This document shows positions 1 through 7,803 of a stretch of DNA of 64,000 nucleotides, piece after piece. A model generated the notes under the pieces. The model was not told the origin of the DNA. It searched no databases and saw only the letters and a list, made by a program, of their open reading frames with translations. Source of the DNA: Paraburkholderia caballeronis. Its GTDB lineage: Bacteria > Pseudomonadota > Gammaproteobacteria > Burkholderiales > Burkholderiaceae. A program made the translations under genes and the position numbers. Within the stretch, counting starts at the first letter, position 1. The number at the start of each line of letters is the position of its first letter. The DNA lies in assembly GCF_900104845.1 (NCBI RefSeq), contig NZ_FNSR01000002.1, forward strand, positions 1,364,001 through 1,428,000, in the 5' to 3' direction.

Positions 1-964
1 TTCGAGTATTTGAAGGCAATCGGATGACAGCTTCCCGCAAGGCCGCGTCTGGTGCGGCTGCACCATCAAAGCTCAAAAAAACAAGATGTTACGGCTCTGA
101 TGTGGTGCAGCAACGACGGATTGCACGAGCCGCCGCATTGCGCTATACGGAAATAAGTTTTACGAAAGAAATTAGCGTGCCGGTAAGAAATGCGGATCAA
201 CTCTTATATAAGTATGACGATTAAATGTAACACGCATGTTGCAATTGGCGCATCTGCGATGCGTGTCGCATGAGGTCGCAGTCGATAGCTTGTAACAGGA
301 TGCAAGGAGGGCGCGGAGCGATTCTTTGGCTCCGCGCGGCCGTCGCGACGCATGTTTCGGTGTGCTCCATTGTGGTGCGTCTGGAGTGCCAGGCAGACCT
401 TGGTTACGGTGGTTTATCCGCTAAAAAGCGCCGGATGTTCGTCGTAGCCGTTCCTCGGTCGGTCCACGCGTGCGGCGTTGCGTCGCATCTCCGTCTTTCC
501 GGGACGAAGGGCGAGCCTCAGGCGGTCGACAAACCGGCCGCAAGGTCTTGTCCTATGCGCGCAACGCATTGGCGGTCTGCTGGTCGGCGGGGAAACACAC
601 CTCGGTAGCCGGCGGGCCGAAAACCGTGGTCGCGCCGAGGAATGACAGCGTTTGATTTCCGGCGCGCAGTTGTCACGGCACCGCGATCTCCGCTTCGATG
701 GTGTCGCCGGATGCCGGTTGTATGCCCGCCCGCGCGGGACAAGCGCCCCATTCGGCGTGCGGCACGGCGAGCGATGCAGGCGGATTCATGCGGCCGATTC
801 CAGCGGGGCGATGGCCGCCGAAGACGCCCTCCGGGTAATCGCGGACACGGCGTAAACCGTCGCATCCGACGGCGGATGATGACGATGAACGGCGCTTATC
901 GCGGGCCAAACAATCACCTAAAATAAAATTCCCATTGTGTCTGTTGGCATGGCGGGAGATGGCC
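1..964. other. Left-edge stretch with no gene I can support
   Basis: The first 330 bases are clearly more AT-rich than the rest of the window, especially about 130-260. A 66-codon frame at 24-224 has a plausible upstream AAGG but no recognisable domain. From about 330 to 930 the sequence is GC-rich, but several short overlapping frames on both strands compete and none dominates. It may be a regulatory region for a gene off the left edge or decayed sequence. Confidence 0.5.
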
Positions 965-1126
965 ATGAACGAAACGCTGGTTGCTTACCTTCTCGGTCCG
1001 GCCGTGATGTTGCTGGTGTGCGCCGCGCTTTGGGCGGTCTCGCGCCGCGGCCGCGGTGTGCTGGAAAAACGCATCGATCGCTGGCTCGACGCGCATCGCG
1101 GTTTCTGGATGCACCATAAGCACTGA
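965..1126 (+). CDS. Small single-pass membrane protein, 53 aa
   Basis: Not a family I recognise. The protein begins MNETLVAYLLG, has one hydrophobic segment at about residues 5-25, then a basic tail (RRGRG, KRIDRW) that should stay in the cytoplasm, and ends in HHKH. The start at 965 is preferred because GGGAG at 954-958 sits six bases upstream; an in-frame ATG at 959 would overlap that site. No partner gene is adjacent. Real coding is likely but not certain at this length. Confidence 0.55.
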   Translation: MNETLVAYLLGPAVMLLVCAALWAVSRRGRGVLEKRIDRWLDAHRGFWMHHKH

Positions 1127-1503
1127 GCGTGCCAACGGCGTCGTCGGCGGTTCCTGTTCGCCGATGCCGTTCCGGTCGTCGGGGTTTGCCCCAGGTCTTA
1201 TCCGCTACCGTGTTTCTCAACGCCTGCTGATATCTGTAGCAATGCAAACGAACCTTTGGTTTCGTTTGCCGCCGCAACATACCGCGCGTTGCCGTTGCTC
1301 CGTCGCCTGCCTCAAGCGTCGCCGGCACCTCGCGGTCTGGCAGTAACCGGCCGCCTGGCGACGGCCTCTCTTCAAACTTCGATACGCTGTACGCGAGTCC
1401 CGATGCCTGCCGGCTGCTTCACCAGGCGCCGCCGCTCCATGCAAGGGTCGGGAACTGAACGCGCGGGTCGCGGTCACTCGACAATTGCCTACCGGAGTTC
1501 CTG
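1127..1503. other. Gap with no gene seen
   Basis: 377 bases between the small membrane protein and the DoxX-like gene. Short frames overlap on both strands, but none has a good ribosome binding site or a recognisable product. It probably holds the promoter of the DoxX-like gene; I cannot point to convincing -35/-10 boxes. Confidence 0.4.
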
Positions 1504-1935
1504 ATGATGCGTTCCGCCGATTCCCTGATCATTTTCGTTGCCCGCGTTGCATTGGCGGTCCTCTTTCTGTGGGGCGGAGCAATGAAGCTGATGGGCTATG
1601 CGGGCTTCATCGGCTATCTGCAGACGCGCGGCGTGCCGTATCCGCAACTGGCCGCGCCGATCGCGATTGCGATCGAACTGCTCGGCAGCATCGCGCTCGT
1701 ATTCGGCATCCGCACGCGTGCGGTCGGCTTCGCAATGGCCGTGTATGCTGTCGTAACGGCGGTCTTCGGCCACGACTTCTGGAACGTCACCGAGGCCGCG
1801 ATGCAGCAGGACGTGGCGGTCCATTTCTGGAAGAATCTCGCGATTGCCGGCGGTTTCCTGCTGCTGATGGTGACCGGTGCGGGGCGGCTGTCGGTCGATG
1901 CGATGCGCACGCCGCGCGGCGGACTGCGCGGCTGA
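1504..1935 (+). CDS. DoxX family integral membrane protein, 143 aa
   Basis: Matches the DoxX/YphA type of small four-helix membrane protein. It has an N-terminal helix (LIIFVARVALAVLFLWGG), the family-typical lysine-rich turn GAMKLMGYAGF, and further helices near residues 52-72, 77-92 and 117-132. Members are often tied to redox or thiol stress, but no reaction can be assigned from sequence. ATGATG at 1504/1507 gives two possible starts; CGGAG lies just upstream. The next gene follows after 27 bases on the same strand, so the two may be co-transcribed. Confidence 0.85.
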   Translation: MMRSADSLIIFVARVALAVLFLWGGAMKLMGYAGFIGYLQTRGVPYPQLAAPIAIAIELLGSIALVFGIRTRAVGFAMAVYAVVTAVFGHDFWNVTEAAMQQDVAVHFWKNLAIAGGFLLLMVTGAGRLSVDAMRTPRGGLRG

Positions 1936-1962
1936 CCCGCGACGCAACTCAAGGAGCGCGTT

Positions 1963-2232
1963 TTGATACAGAACTTCGATTTCAACGTGGGCGGCAAGAT
2001 CGAACAGTTTTGCGCGAGTCTCGCGGAGGACGGCACGCGTCGCGTGCTCATCAGCTTCGCGGATACGGCAAAGACCCTGGTGATACTCGACGCATCCGGC
2101 CTGATCGGCGCGTTGAAGGCCGAATTCGAGGAGCCGGGCGAGTTGATCGCGCATGCGATCCGCAAGGCGCAGGACGAAGGGCTGATCGAGCGGGCGGTGA
2201 CGACCGGCGCGATTCAGGAAACCACGCTCTAG
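1963..2232 (+). CDS. Conserved-looking hypothetical protein, 89 aa
   Basis: Soluble and acidic, with no signal peptide; I do not recognise the family. The start is TTG at 1963, chosen because a strong AAGGAG (1951-1956) sits six bases upstream and no ATG or GTG lies nearer. The protein runs from IQNFDFNVGGK to GAIQETTL and alternates charged and hydrophobic residues like a small alpha/beta fold. It follows the DoxX-like gene by 27 bases and is followed by a terminator-like hairpin at 2329-2359, which suggests a two-gene unit. Confidence 0.65.
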   Translation: MIQNFDFNVGGKIEQFCASLAEDGTRRVLISFADTAKTLVILDASGLIGALKAEFEEPGELIAHAIRKAQDEGLIERAVTTGAIQETTL

Positions 2233-2328
2233 GTGCGTTCGCATCGGGTGCAACGGTCGTCGCGCGAATGGCTTCACTTCGTGTGAATACGCGACGACCA
2301 TCGGACATATCAAGCCGGTTTTCCCCAG

Positions 2329-2359
2329 ACAACGCCGACGCAACCCACGTCGGCGTTGT
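2329..2359 (+). terminator. Hairpin terminator after the DoxX-like unit
   Basis: ACAACGCCGACG (2329-2340) pairs perfectly with CGTCGGCGTTGT (2348-2359) across a seven-base loop, followed by the T-rich TGTATT. It lies between converging transcription units: the 1504-2232 pair on + and the MFS gene ending at 2422 on -. The weak T tract makes efficient intrinsic termination likely rather than certain. Confidence 0.6.
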
Positions 2360-2421
2360 TGTATTGACGGCGCGTTCGTTATCAGAGGCATCGAAGCTTC
2401 ACGACGACACGCATTCATTGC

Positions 2422-3879
2422 TCAACGAGATTCGTTGGCTCCGGCCACCGCTCGCGCGGCACGCGCCGCGGCGTTGTCGGACTGCACGGAGTCCATCCGC
2501 ACGCGGCGGGCGAGCCACGCGGCGATCAACAGCAGCGCGGTCGATATCGCGGCTTCGACATGCAGTCCAGCAACGACCTGCGCCGCGAAACCGCCGCCGG
2601 CCAGCGCGCCGAACGCCGCAACGCCGATCGCGCCGCCCGCCTGCCTCGCGGTGTTCAGCACCGCCGACGCGGTGCCGGCCCGCCCCGGCTCGACCGACGC
2701 GAGCACGGCGGTCGTCATCGCGGGCACCGCGAGGCCCATGCCGGACGGAATCAGCAGGAACGGCAGCAGCACGGCCGCGAGCGGCGTATCCGCATCGACG
2801 GCGATCAGCAGCGCGTAACCGCACGCGGCGAGCAGCGCGCCGCCGATCATCGGCCGCCGCGTGCCGTAGCGCGCGACCACCCAGCCGCTCGCGACGTTCG
2901 ACAGCAGGAAACCGCCGGTCAGCGGCGCGAACGCGAGCCCGGCTTCCAGCGGCGATTGTCCGCGTGCGTGTTGCAGGTACAGCGCGAGGACGAACACGGT
3001 GCCGTAGTACGTGAGATTCACGCAGACGCCGAACAGCACCGCCGCGCTGAACGTCGGATTGCGCAGCAGCGCGAGCGGCAGCATCGGCTCCGCGATGCGC
3101 GCTTCGAGCGCGACGAACGCGCACGCCGCGACACCCGCCAGCACGAATCCGCCGACGACGAACGGATGCGAGAAACCGAGCGACCGCCATTCGATGACGG
3201 CGCCGGTCACGGCGGTGAGCGCGACGATCGCCAGCAATTGGCCGTACACGTCGAGGCTGCGGCGGGCAAGCGGCGCCAGTGCAGCCCCCTTGCGCGGCAC
3301 CCAGACGAGCGTCGCGACGAACCCCGCCGCGCATAACGGCAGGTTCACGAGAAAGATGCTGCGCCAGCCGGCGGCTTCGATCAGCAGTCCGCCGGCAACC
3401 GGCCCGGCCGCGATCGAAATCGCGCCGGCCGCGGTCCACAGGCCGACCGCGCGCGCCCGCAGCGCGCGATCGTGTCCGCACGCGTCGTTGAGCAGCGCGA
3501 GCGAGTTCGGCAGCATCGCGGCCGCGCCGAGTCCTTGCAACGCGCGTGCCGCGATCAGCGCGGCCGGCGAGGTCGCGAGTCCGCAAACGAGCGACGCGAA
3601 CGCGAACATGACGAGCCCTGCCGCATACATCCGCCGCGCGCCGTAGCGGTCGCCGAGCACGCCGCCGGACAGCATCAGCACCGCGAACGCGAGCGTGTAC
3701 GCATCGACGATCCATTGCAGCCGCGCGACGTCCGCGTGCAGATCGGCGGCGATGCGCGCGAGCGCGATGTTGACGATGGTCACATCCAGTTGCGTGACGA
3801 CGAAACCGACGCTGACGGTCGCGACGATGCGTGCGAGCGCGGGCGTGAAGCGGGACGGGAGGGGCGTGGAGGTATTCAT
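2422..3879 (-). CDS. MFS drug/solute exporter, DHA2 (EmrB/QacA) type, 485 aa
   Basis: Proton-driven inner-membrane transporter of the 14-helix DHA2 family. The first loop carries motif A (LGDRYGARR, about residues 78-86), and a proline/glycine-rich helix around GAISIAAGPVAGG matches the antiporter motif of helix 5. QLDVTIVNIALARIA near residue 30 is the typical DHA2 opening. Length fits the family. The substrate cannot be read from sequence. It lies 94 bases downstream of another MFS gene on the same strand, with no membrane-fusion partner nearby, so it probably acts alone. Confidence 0.88.
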   Translation of the reverse strand: MNTSTPLPSRFTPALARIVATVSVGFVVTQLDVTIVNIALARIAADLHADVARLQWIVDAYTLAFAVLMLSGGVLGDRYGARRMYAAGLVMFAFASLVCGLATSPAALIAARALQGLGAAAMLPNSLALLNDACGHDRALRARAVGLWTAAGAISIAAGPVAGGLLIEAAGWRSIFLVNLPLCAAGFVATLVWVPRKGAALAPLARRSLDVYGQLLAIVALTAVTGAVIEWRSLGFSHPFVVGGFVLAGVAACAFVALEARIAEPMLPLALLRNPTFSAAVLFGVCVNLTYYGTVFVLALYLQHARGQSPLEAGLAFAPLTGGFLLSNVASGWVVARYGTRRPMIGGALLAACGYALLIAVDADTPLAAVLLPFLLIPSGMGLAVPAMTTAVLASVEPGRAGTASAVLNTARQAGGAIGVAAFGALAGGGFAAQVVAGLHVEAAISTALLLIAAWLARRVRMDSVQSDNAAARAARAVAGANESR

Positions 3880-3973
3880 GCGCCGATGCTACGGCGCAGC
3901 CCGGCCCCGACGTTTCACGCTGGGGTGAATCGTCGAAGCCGGCGGGGCGAAGCGAGGAGAGAGGCGCGGCGCG

Positions 3974-5275
3974 TCAGCCGCGCGCGGGCGTTTCCTTGAC
4001 GAACAGCGCGGTCACGACGCCGAGCGCGCAGACCGCCGCGACGTACAGCGCGGGCGCCATCGGCGCGGACTTCATCAGCAGCGCGACGACGATCGGCGTG
4101 AGGCCGCCGAACACCGCATACGCGACGTTGTATGAGAACGAGATGCCGGAGAAGCGCACGACCGGCGGGAACGCGTTCACCATCACGAGCGGCACCCCGC
4201 CGATCGTGCCGACGAGGAAGCCCGTTACCGCGTACAGCGGCATCAGCAGCGACGTGTCGACGGCGAGCTGCCGGTACATCGCGTAATACGACACCGCGAG
4301 CAGGATGCCGCCGATCGCGAGCGTCGGCCGCGCGCCGAAGCGTCCGGCGAGCGAGCCGGCGCTCACGCAGCCGACCGTCAGGCACAGCGTCGCGACGCAG
4401 TTCGCGAGCAGCGACGTCGTTGCGTCGATGTGAAACTGCTTTTGCAGCAGCGGCGGCGTCATCAGGATCACGACGACGATCGCCGCCGACAGCATCCACG
4501 TGAGCAGCATCGACACGATCACCGCGCGGCCGTGGTCGCGCAGCACCGCCTTCAGCGGAATCTCGGCCGCGAGCGACTTGCGCTGCTGCATTTCCGCGAA
4601 CACCGGCGTTTCGTGCAGCCACTGCCGCAGCCGCACCGACACCAGCCCGAACGCGCCGCCGAGCAGGAACGGGATGCGCCATCCGTACGACGCGATGTCG
4701 GCCGGCGCGAAGTGGTGGTTGACCGCCGCGGCGATCAGCGAGCCGAGCAGGATGCCCGCGGTCAGGCCGGCCGTCAGCGTGCCGCACGCGTAACCGACGT
4801 GGCGGCGCGGCACGTGCTCGGACACGAACACCCATGCGCCCGGCACCTCGCCGCCGACCGCCGCGCCTTGCAGCACGCGCAGCGCGAGCAGCAGCACCGG
4901 CGCGAACACGCCGATTGTCGCGTAGGTGGGCAGCAGGCCCATCGCGAGCGTCGGCAGCGCCATCAGCAGCACCGACAGCGTGAACATCCGCTTGCGGCCG
5001 AGCAGGTCGCCGAAGTGCGCCATCACGATGCCGCCGAGCGGCCGCGCGAGATAACCGGCCGCGAAGATGCCGAACGTCTGCAACTGCCGCAGCCAGTCCG
5101 GAATCGCCGCCGGGAAAAACAACTGGCCGATCACCGGCGCGAAGAACACGAAGATGATGAAGTCGTAGAACTCCAGCGCGCCGCCGAGCGCGGCGAGGGC
5201 GAGCGTCTTGTAGTCGCCGCGCGCAAGCGCGCGTGCGGGCGCGGGCGCGCTTGCGCCCAGGTTGGTTGCGTGCAT
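3974..5275 (-). CDS. MFS metabolite:proton symporter (MHS/ProP type), 433 aa
   Basis: Member of the MHS group (relatives of ProP, KgtP, ShiA), which import organic acids or small zwitterions with protons. Typical features are the opening ALGGALEFYDFIIF, the loop FGDLLGRKRMFT, and RVLQGAAVGGEVPGAWVF. The frame extends upstream to 5455, but the ATG at 5275 gives the normal family length and puts residue 1 shortly before the first helix, so that start is used. Substrate unknown. It is divergent from the response regulator gene at 5596. Confidence 0.88.
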   Translation of the reverse strand: MHATNLGASAPAPARALARGDYKTLALAALGGALEFYDFIIFVFFAPVIGQLFFPAAIPDWLRQLQTFGIFAAGYLARPLGGIVMAHFGDLLGRKRMFTLSVLLMALPTLAMGLLPTYATIGVFAPVLLLALRVLQGAAVGGEVPGAWVFVSEHVPRRHVGYACGTLTAGLTAGILLGSLIAAAVNHHFAPADIASYGWRIPFLLGGAFGLVSVRLRQWLHETPVFAEMQQRKSLAAEIPLKAVLRDHGRAVIVSMLLTWMLSAAIVVVILMTPPLLQKQFHIDATTSLLANCVATLCLTVGCVSAGSLAGRFGARPTLAIGGILLAVSYYAMYRQLAVDTSLLMPLYAVTGFLVGTIGGVPLVMVNAFPPVVRFSGISFSYNVAYAVFGGLTPIVVALLMKSAPMAPALYVAAVCALGVVTALFVKETPARG

Positions 5276-5595
5276 TTCCGAAGAGACGAATCGAATTGTT
5301 ATGGGAGGACGGCTCACGCGGTTGGCGTGACGGTCGGGGGTCGTCGGAAGGTGGGGCGCGGGGTGGGCACGGAACACGGGCGCGTCCGGACGGATGGGCG
5401 GACGCGCCGACGACTTGAGGCCAGCCCGCGATTTTACCGTAACCCGACAGCGCACCCGACCGGGCTGTTGTCGGACAGGGATGAGGTCGGGTTGCCACAG
5501 GCGCGATGCAATTCGGATTGTTCCGATGGGCGGTTCCGGTTCGTGTCCACAGAATGGCGCACGTTTTAACCGGACGAATGGAAGAGGACTTCAAG
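5276..5595. other. Divergent promoter region, transporter and response regulator
   Basis: 320 bases separate the start codons of two divergent genes. The middle is less GC-rich than the flanks (AATTCGGATTGTTCC near 5511, ATTTTACCGTAACCC near 5433), as expected for promoters. I see no convincing direct repeat for the adjacent OmpR-type regulator and no RNA gene. Confidence 0.45.
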
Positions 5596-6384
5596 ATGCG
5601 TATCGCGATCCTTCAGCGCGACCTCGCGCAACGCAACCTGATCGAGACGACGCTGACCGGCTGCGGCCACACGTGCGTGCCGTTCGACGACTGCCTGATG
5701 CTGGCGAACGCGCTGGCGGCGACTGCGGTGGACCTGCTGGTGCTCGACTGGTACGGCGCGCTGCCATCGGACGTCGAACTGCTGACGACGCTGCGCGCAC
5801 GCGGCGGCGTGACGATCCCGGCGCTGTTCGCGTCGGCGGACCGCTCGGACGAAAGCGTGCTGCGCGCCTTTTCGGCGGGCGCCGACGACTACGTGAGCCT
5901 GCCGGTGAGCCCCGCCGTGTTCGGCGCGCGGGTCAACGCGCTGCTGCGGCGTGCGTTTCCGGACCGCTACCGGCCGGCGCAACTCGACGCCGGCCCGTAT
6001 CACTTCGACGCGCAACGGCAGATGGTCACGCTGCATGGCCGGCAGGTGCTGCTGTCGGGCACGCAGTATCGGCTTGCGTCGCTGTTCTTCGGGAACGTCG
6101 GCCGCGTGCTGTCGCGCGACCACATCTATGCGGCCGTGTGGGGCCGCGAGCTGCATACGATGACGCGGACGATCGACAGCCACGTATCGCGGCTGCGCAC
6201 GGTGCTGGAGATCGACGTGCCGAACGGCTTCAGGCTTCAGCCTGTGTACAAGAACGGCTATCGGCTGCTGCGCCTCGACGGCGACCCGCAGGGCGGTTCG
6301 CATCCGCCGGTGCCGGCCGACGTCGGCTGCCACAGGCCGCAGCGCCGTGTGGCAGGCGTGCGCCGGTCGCGTCGGCTCGCGTGA
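5596..6384 (+). CDS. Orphan OmpR-family response regulator, 262 aa
   Basis: Receiver domain (residues about 1-115) followed by a winged-helix DNA-binding domain (about 140-225, with RTIDSHVSRLR and the end motif VYKNGYRL). The phospho-acceptor Asp51 (LLVLDWYG) and Ser80 are kept. The N-terminal acidic pair, however, reads QRD instead of EDD, and the near-universal lysine before proline is Leu102 (SLPVS), so ordinary phospho-switching is doubtful. The ATG at 5596 is chosen because earlier in-frame starts would add 30 residues with no receiver homology. No histidine kinase is adjacent. The tail after residue 235 is basic and probably disordered. Confidence 0.88.
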   Translation: MRIAILQRDLAQRNLIETTLTGCGHTCVPFDDCLMLANALAATAVDLLVLDWYGALPSDVELLTTLRARGGVTIPALFASADRSDESVLRAFSAGADDYVSLPVSPAVFGARVNALLRRAFPDRYRPAQLDAGPYHFDAQRQMVTLHGRQVLLSGTQYRLASLFFGNVGRVLSRDHIYAAVWGRELHTMTRTIDSHVSRLRTVLEIDVPNGFRLQPVYKNGYRLLRLDGDPQGGSHPPVPADVGCHRPQRRVAGVRRSRRLA

Positions 6385-6450
6385 GCATGAAACGGGGTAT
6401 TGCACGGATGCCGGTCCGCACGGGACCGGTCATGGCGGGGTTGCGGCGGA

Positions 6451-6753
6451 TCAGCGGGCGAGGCCGAGGCCTTGCAGCACCGCGTTGCCTTCCGGCGTGA
6501 GGCGGATCTTCTGCGCGCCCGCTTCGGACGAAATCTGCTCGACGAGGCCGGCTTCCTGAAGCATCGGGATTTCCGGCTTCGCGTGCGCGTCGATCGGCGC
6601 GTGCAGCAGCAGCAACAGCGTGGCGAGTTCGTGATGGCTCAACAGCCGGCGCAGCATCGTGCGTTTCGCGGGTTTGTCGGCCGGCGTGCGGTTGCCGGCC
6701 GGGGCGGGTTTGAAAGTCGTTGCGTCGTTCGTCATCGGATCTTGCCTGTTCAT
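6451..6753 (-). CDS. Small winged-helix-like hypothetical protein, 100 aa
   Basis: Soluble. The C-terminal two thirds (LRRLLSHHELATLLLLL, ISSEAGAQKIRLTPEGNAVL) look like a small winged helix: helices, then a wing and RLTPEG, as in MarR- or ArsR-like folds. The first 30 residues are polar and likely disordered. AGGAGG lies five bases before the ATG at 6753. A direct repeat resembling an OmpR-class operator sits 46 bases upstream (6800-6816), and an orphan OmpR-type regulator converges from the other side. No function assigned. Confidence 0.7.
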   Translation of the reverse strand: MNRQDPMTNDATTFKPAPAGNRTPADKPAKRTMLRRLLSHHELATLLLLLHAPIDAHAKPEIPMLQEAGLVEQISSEAGAQKIRLTPEGNAVLQGLGLAR

Positions 6754-6799
6754 CGGCGCCTCCTGCTGCTTTTTGGTGTGGCGATCTTGCGGACGAACC

Positions 6800-6816
6800 C
6801 TTAAGCGATTCTTAAA
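6800..6816. promoter_or_regulatory. CTTAA-type direct repeat (PmrA/QseB-like box)
   Basis: CTTAAG at 6800-6805 and CTTAAA at 6811-6816 are separated by five bases, giving an 11-bp period. This matches the known arrangement of PmrA/BasR-type half sites. It lies between two - strand genes, 46 bases upstream of the start at 6753. Which regulator binds it is inference. Confidence 0.5.
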
Positions 6817-6954
6817 ACGGCCGCCGAAGTTGTGACGGCGCGAGACAGCGCGTAACGGGACGTAAGAGCGTGTAATTCATGTGACGGAAACCGCCGTGCC
6901 GTGGCGTGTCCCCGGTGCGGGCCGTGACCGGCATGTTCGAAACCGCACGATCGT

Positions 6955-7287
6955 TCACGGCGCGCAGGACTTGTCCGCGTTTTCGAGCCACAGGTTCGAC
7001 ACGTGCCGCTTGCCGGCGTAGAAGCGATAGGTGGTGCCGCCGTTGTCCGCGCGGACCTTGATTACGTTTGAATCGCCGAAGTCGAGCATCGAGCCTTGCG
7101 GCAGCGGTGTTGTGCGGAAGCTTGCGCCGCGTTTCGACGCTTCGACTGTGAGGCATTCGATCACGTCGTGGACGGAGCGTGCTGTTGTTTTGTCGACGAC
7201 CGGGTCGCCGGCGTCTGGGTCTTTCTGGAAATACGCGCACGCGCTGAGTGTGAGCGTGATGAGCAGGGGCAGGGCGAATCGCTTCAT
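6955..7287 (-). CDS. Small predicted lipoprotein, 110 aa
   Basis: Signal peptide with a lipobox (LSAC, Cys17) indicates a lipid-anchored envelope protein. The mature part has no family I recognise; it contains ECLTVEASKRG and ends KSCAP, with two cysteines (in IEC and SCAP) that could form a disulfide. AGGAG lies just before the ATG at 7287. The five-unit hairpin array begins 14 bases upstream of the start, so the transcript leader may consist mostly of hairpins. Confidence 0.78.
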   Translation of the reverse strand: MKRFALPLLITLTLSACAYFQKDPDAGDPVVDKTTARSVHDVIECLTVEASKRGASFRTTPLPQGSMLDFGDSNVIKVRADNGGTTYRFYAGKRHVSNLWLENADKSCAP

Positions 7288-7300
7288 GTTTCTCCTGTGT

Positions 7301-7544
7301 GTCGACCAGAGTTGGCGCTTCAGCGCCTACTCTGGTCCCATGCAAAGCTGTCGACCAGAGTTGGCGCTTTAGCGCCTAGTCTGGTCCCATGCAAGGCGGT
7401 CGACCAGAGTTGGCGCTTTAGCGCCTAGTCTGGTCCCATGCAAAGCTGTCGACCCGGGTTAGCGCTTTAGCGCCTACTCGAATCCCATGCAAGGCGGTCG
7501 CCCGGAGTTAGCGCTAGCGCCGACTCCAGTCCGATCCAATATGG
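7301..7544. repeat. Five tandem 49-bp hairpin repeats
   Basis: Units start at 7301, 7350, 7399, 7448 and 7497, exactly 49 bp apart. Each holds an inverted repeat: in unit 1, GACCAGAGT pairs with ACTCTGGTC and GGCGCT with AGCGCC, with one T/T mismatch and a two-base loop. Linkers alternate between CATGCAAAGCTG and CATGCAAGGCGG, so the true period is a 98-bp pair. Units 1-3 are nearly identical; units 4 and 5 have drifted. With a period that is not a multiple of three it does not encode a repeat protein. Bases 7545-7803 after it show nothing I recognise. Confidence 0.93.
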
Positions 7545-7803
7545 TTGCTGACGAATGACTACACAGCGCACCGCCTGGCCATTCGTACGGACATACAACC
7601 AACGCGACCGACCATTATATCGGCCGGTTCCTGTCGTTTCCGATGCGAAAACCTGTCGGATTTCCCGATAGACGCGATCGGTGTTGTAGGTGCACGACTG
7701 TCGGAACCCGCGCGTTCAAGTGTGCGCGCAGCTTTCGGCCGGGCGGGATAGACTATTCGGCAGGTGCAATTCCGTGATCTGGCGCAAGTCAGGGAGAATC
7801 CGC

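Noticed and set aside
24..224. 66-codon frame in the AT-rich left edge
   Set aside because: It has a passable start but no recognisable fold, mixed composition and no neighbour; not enough to call a gene.
7301..7544. CRISPR array
   Set aside because: Units are contiguous hairpins of 49 bp with nearly identical linkers; there are no unique spacers and no cas genes.
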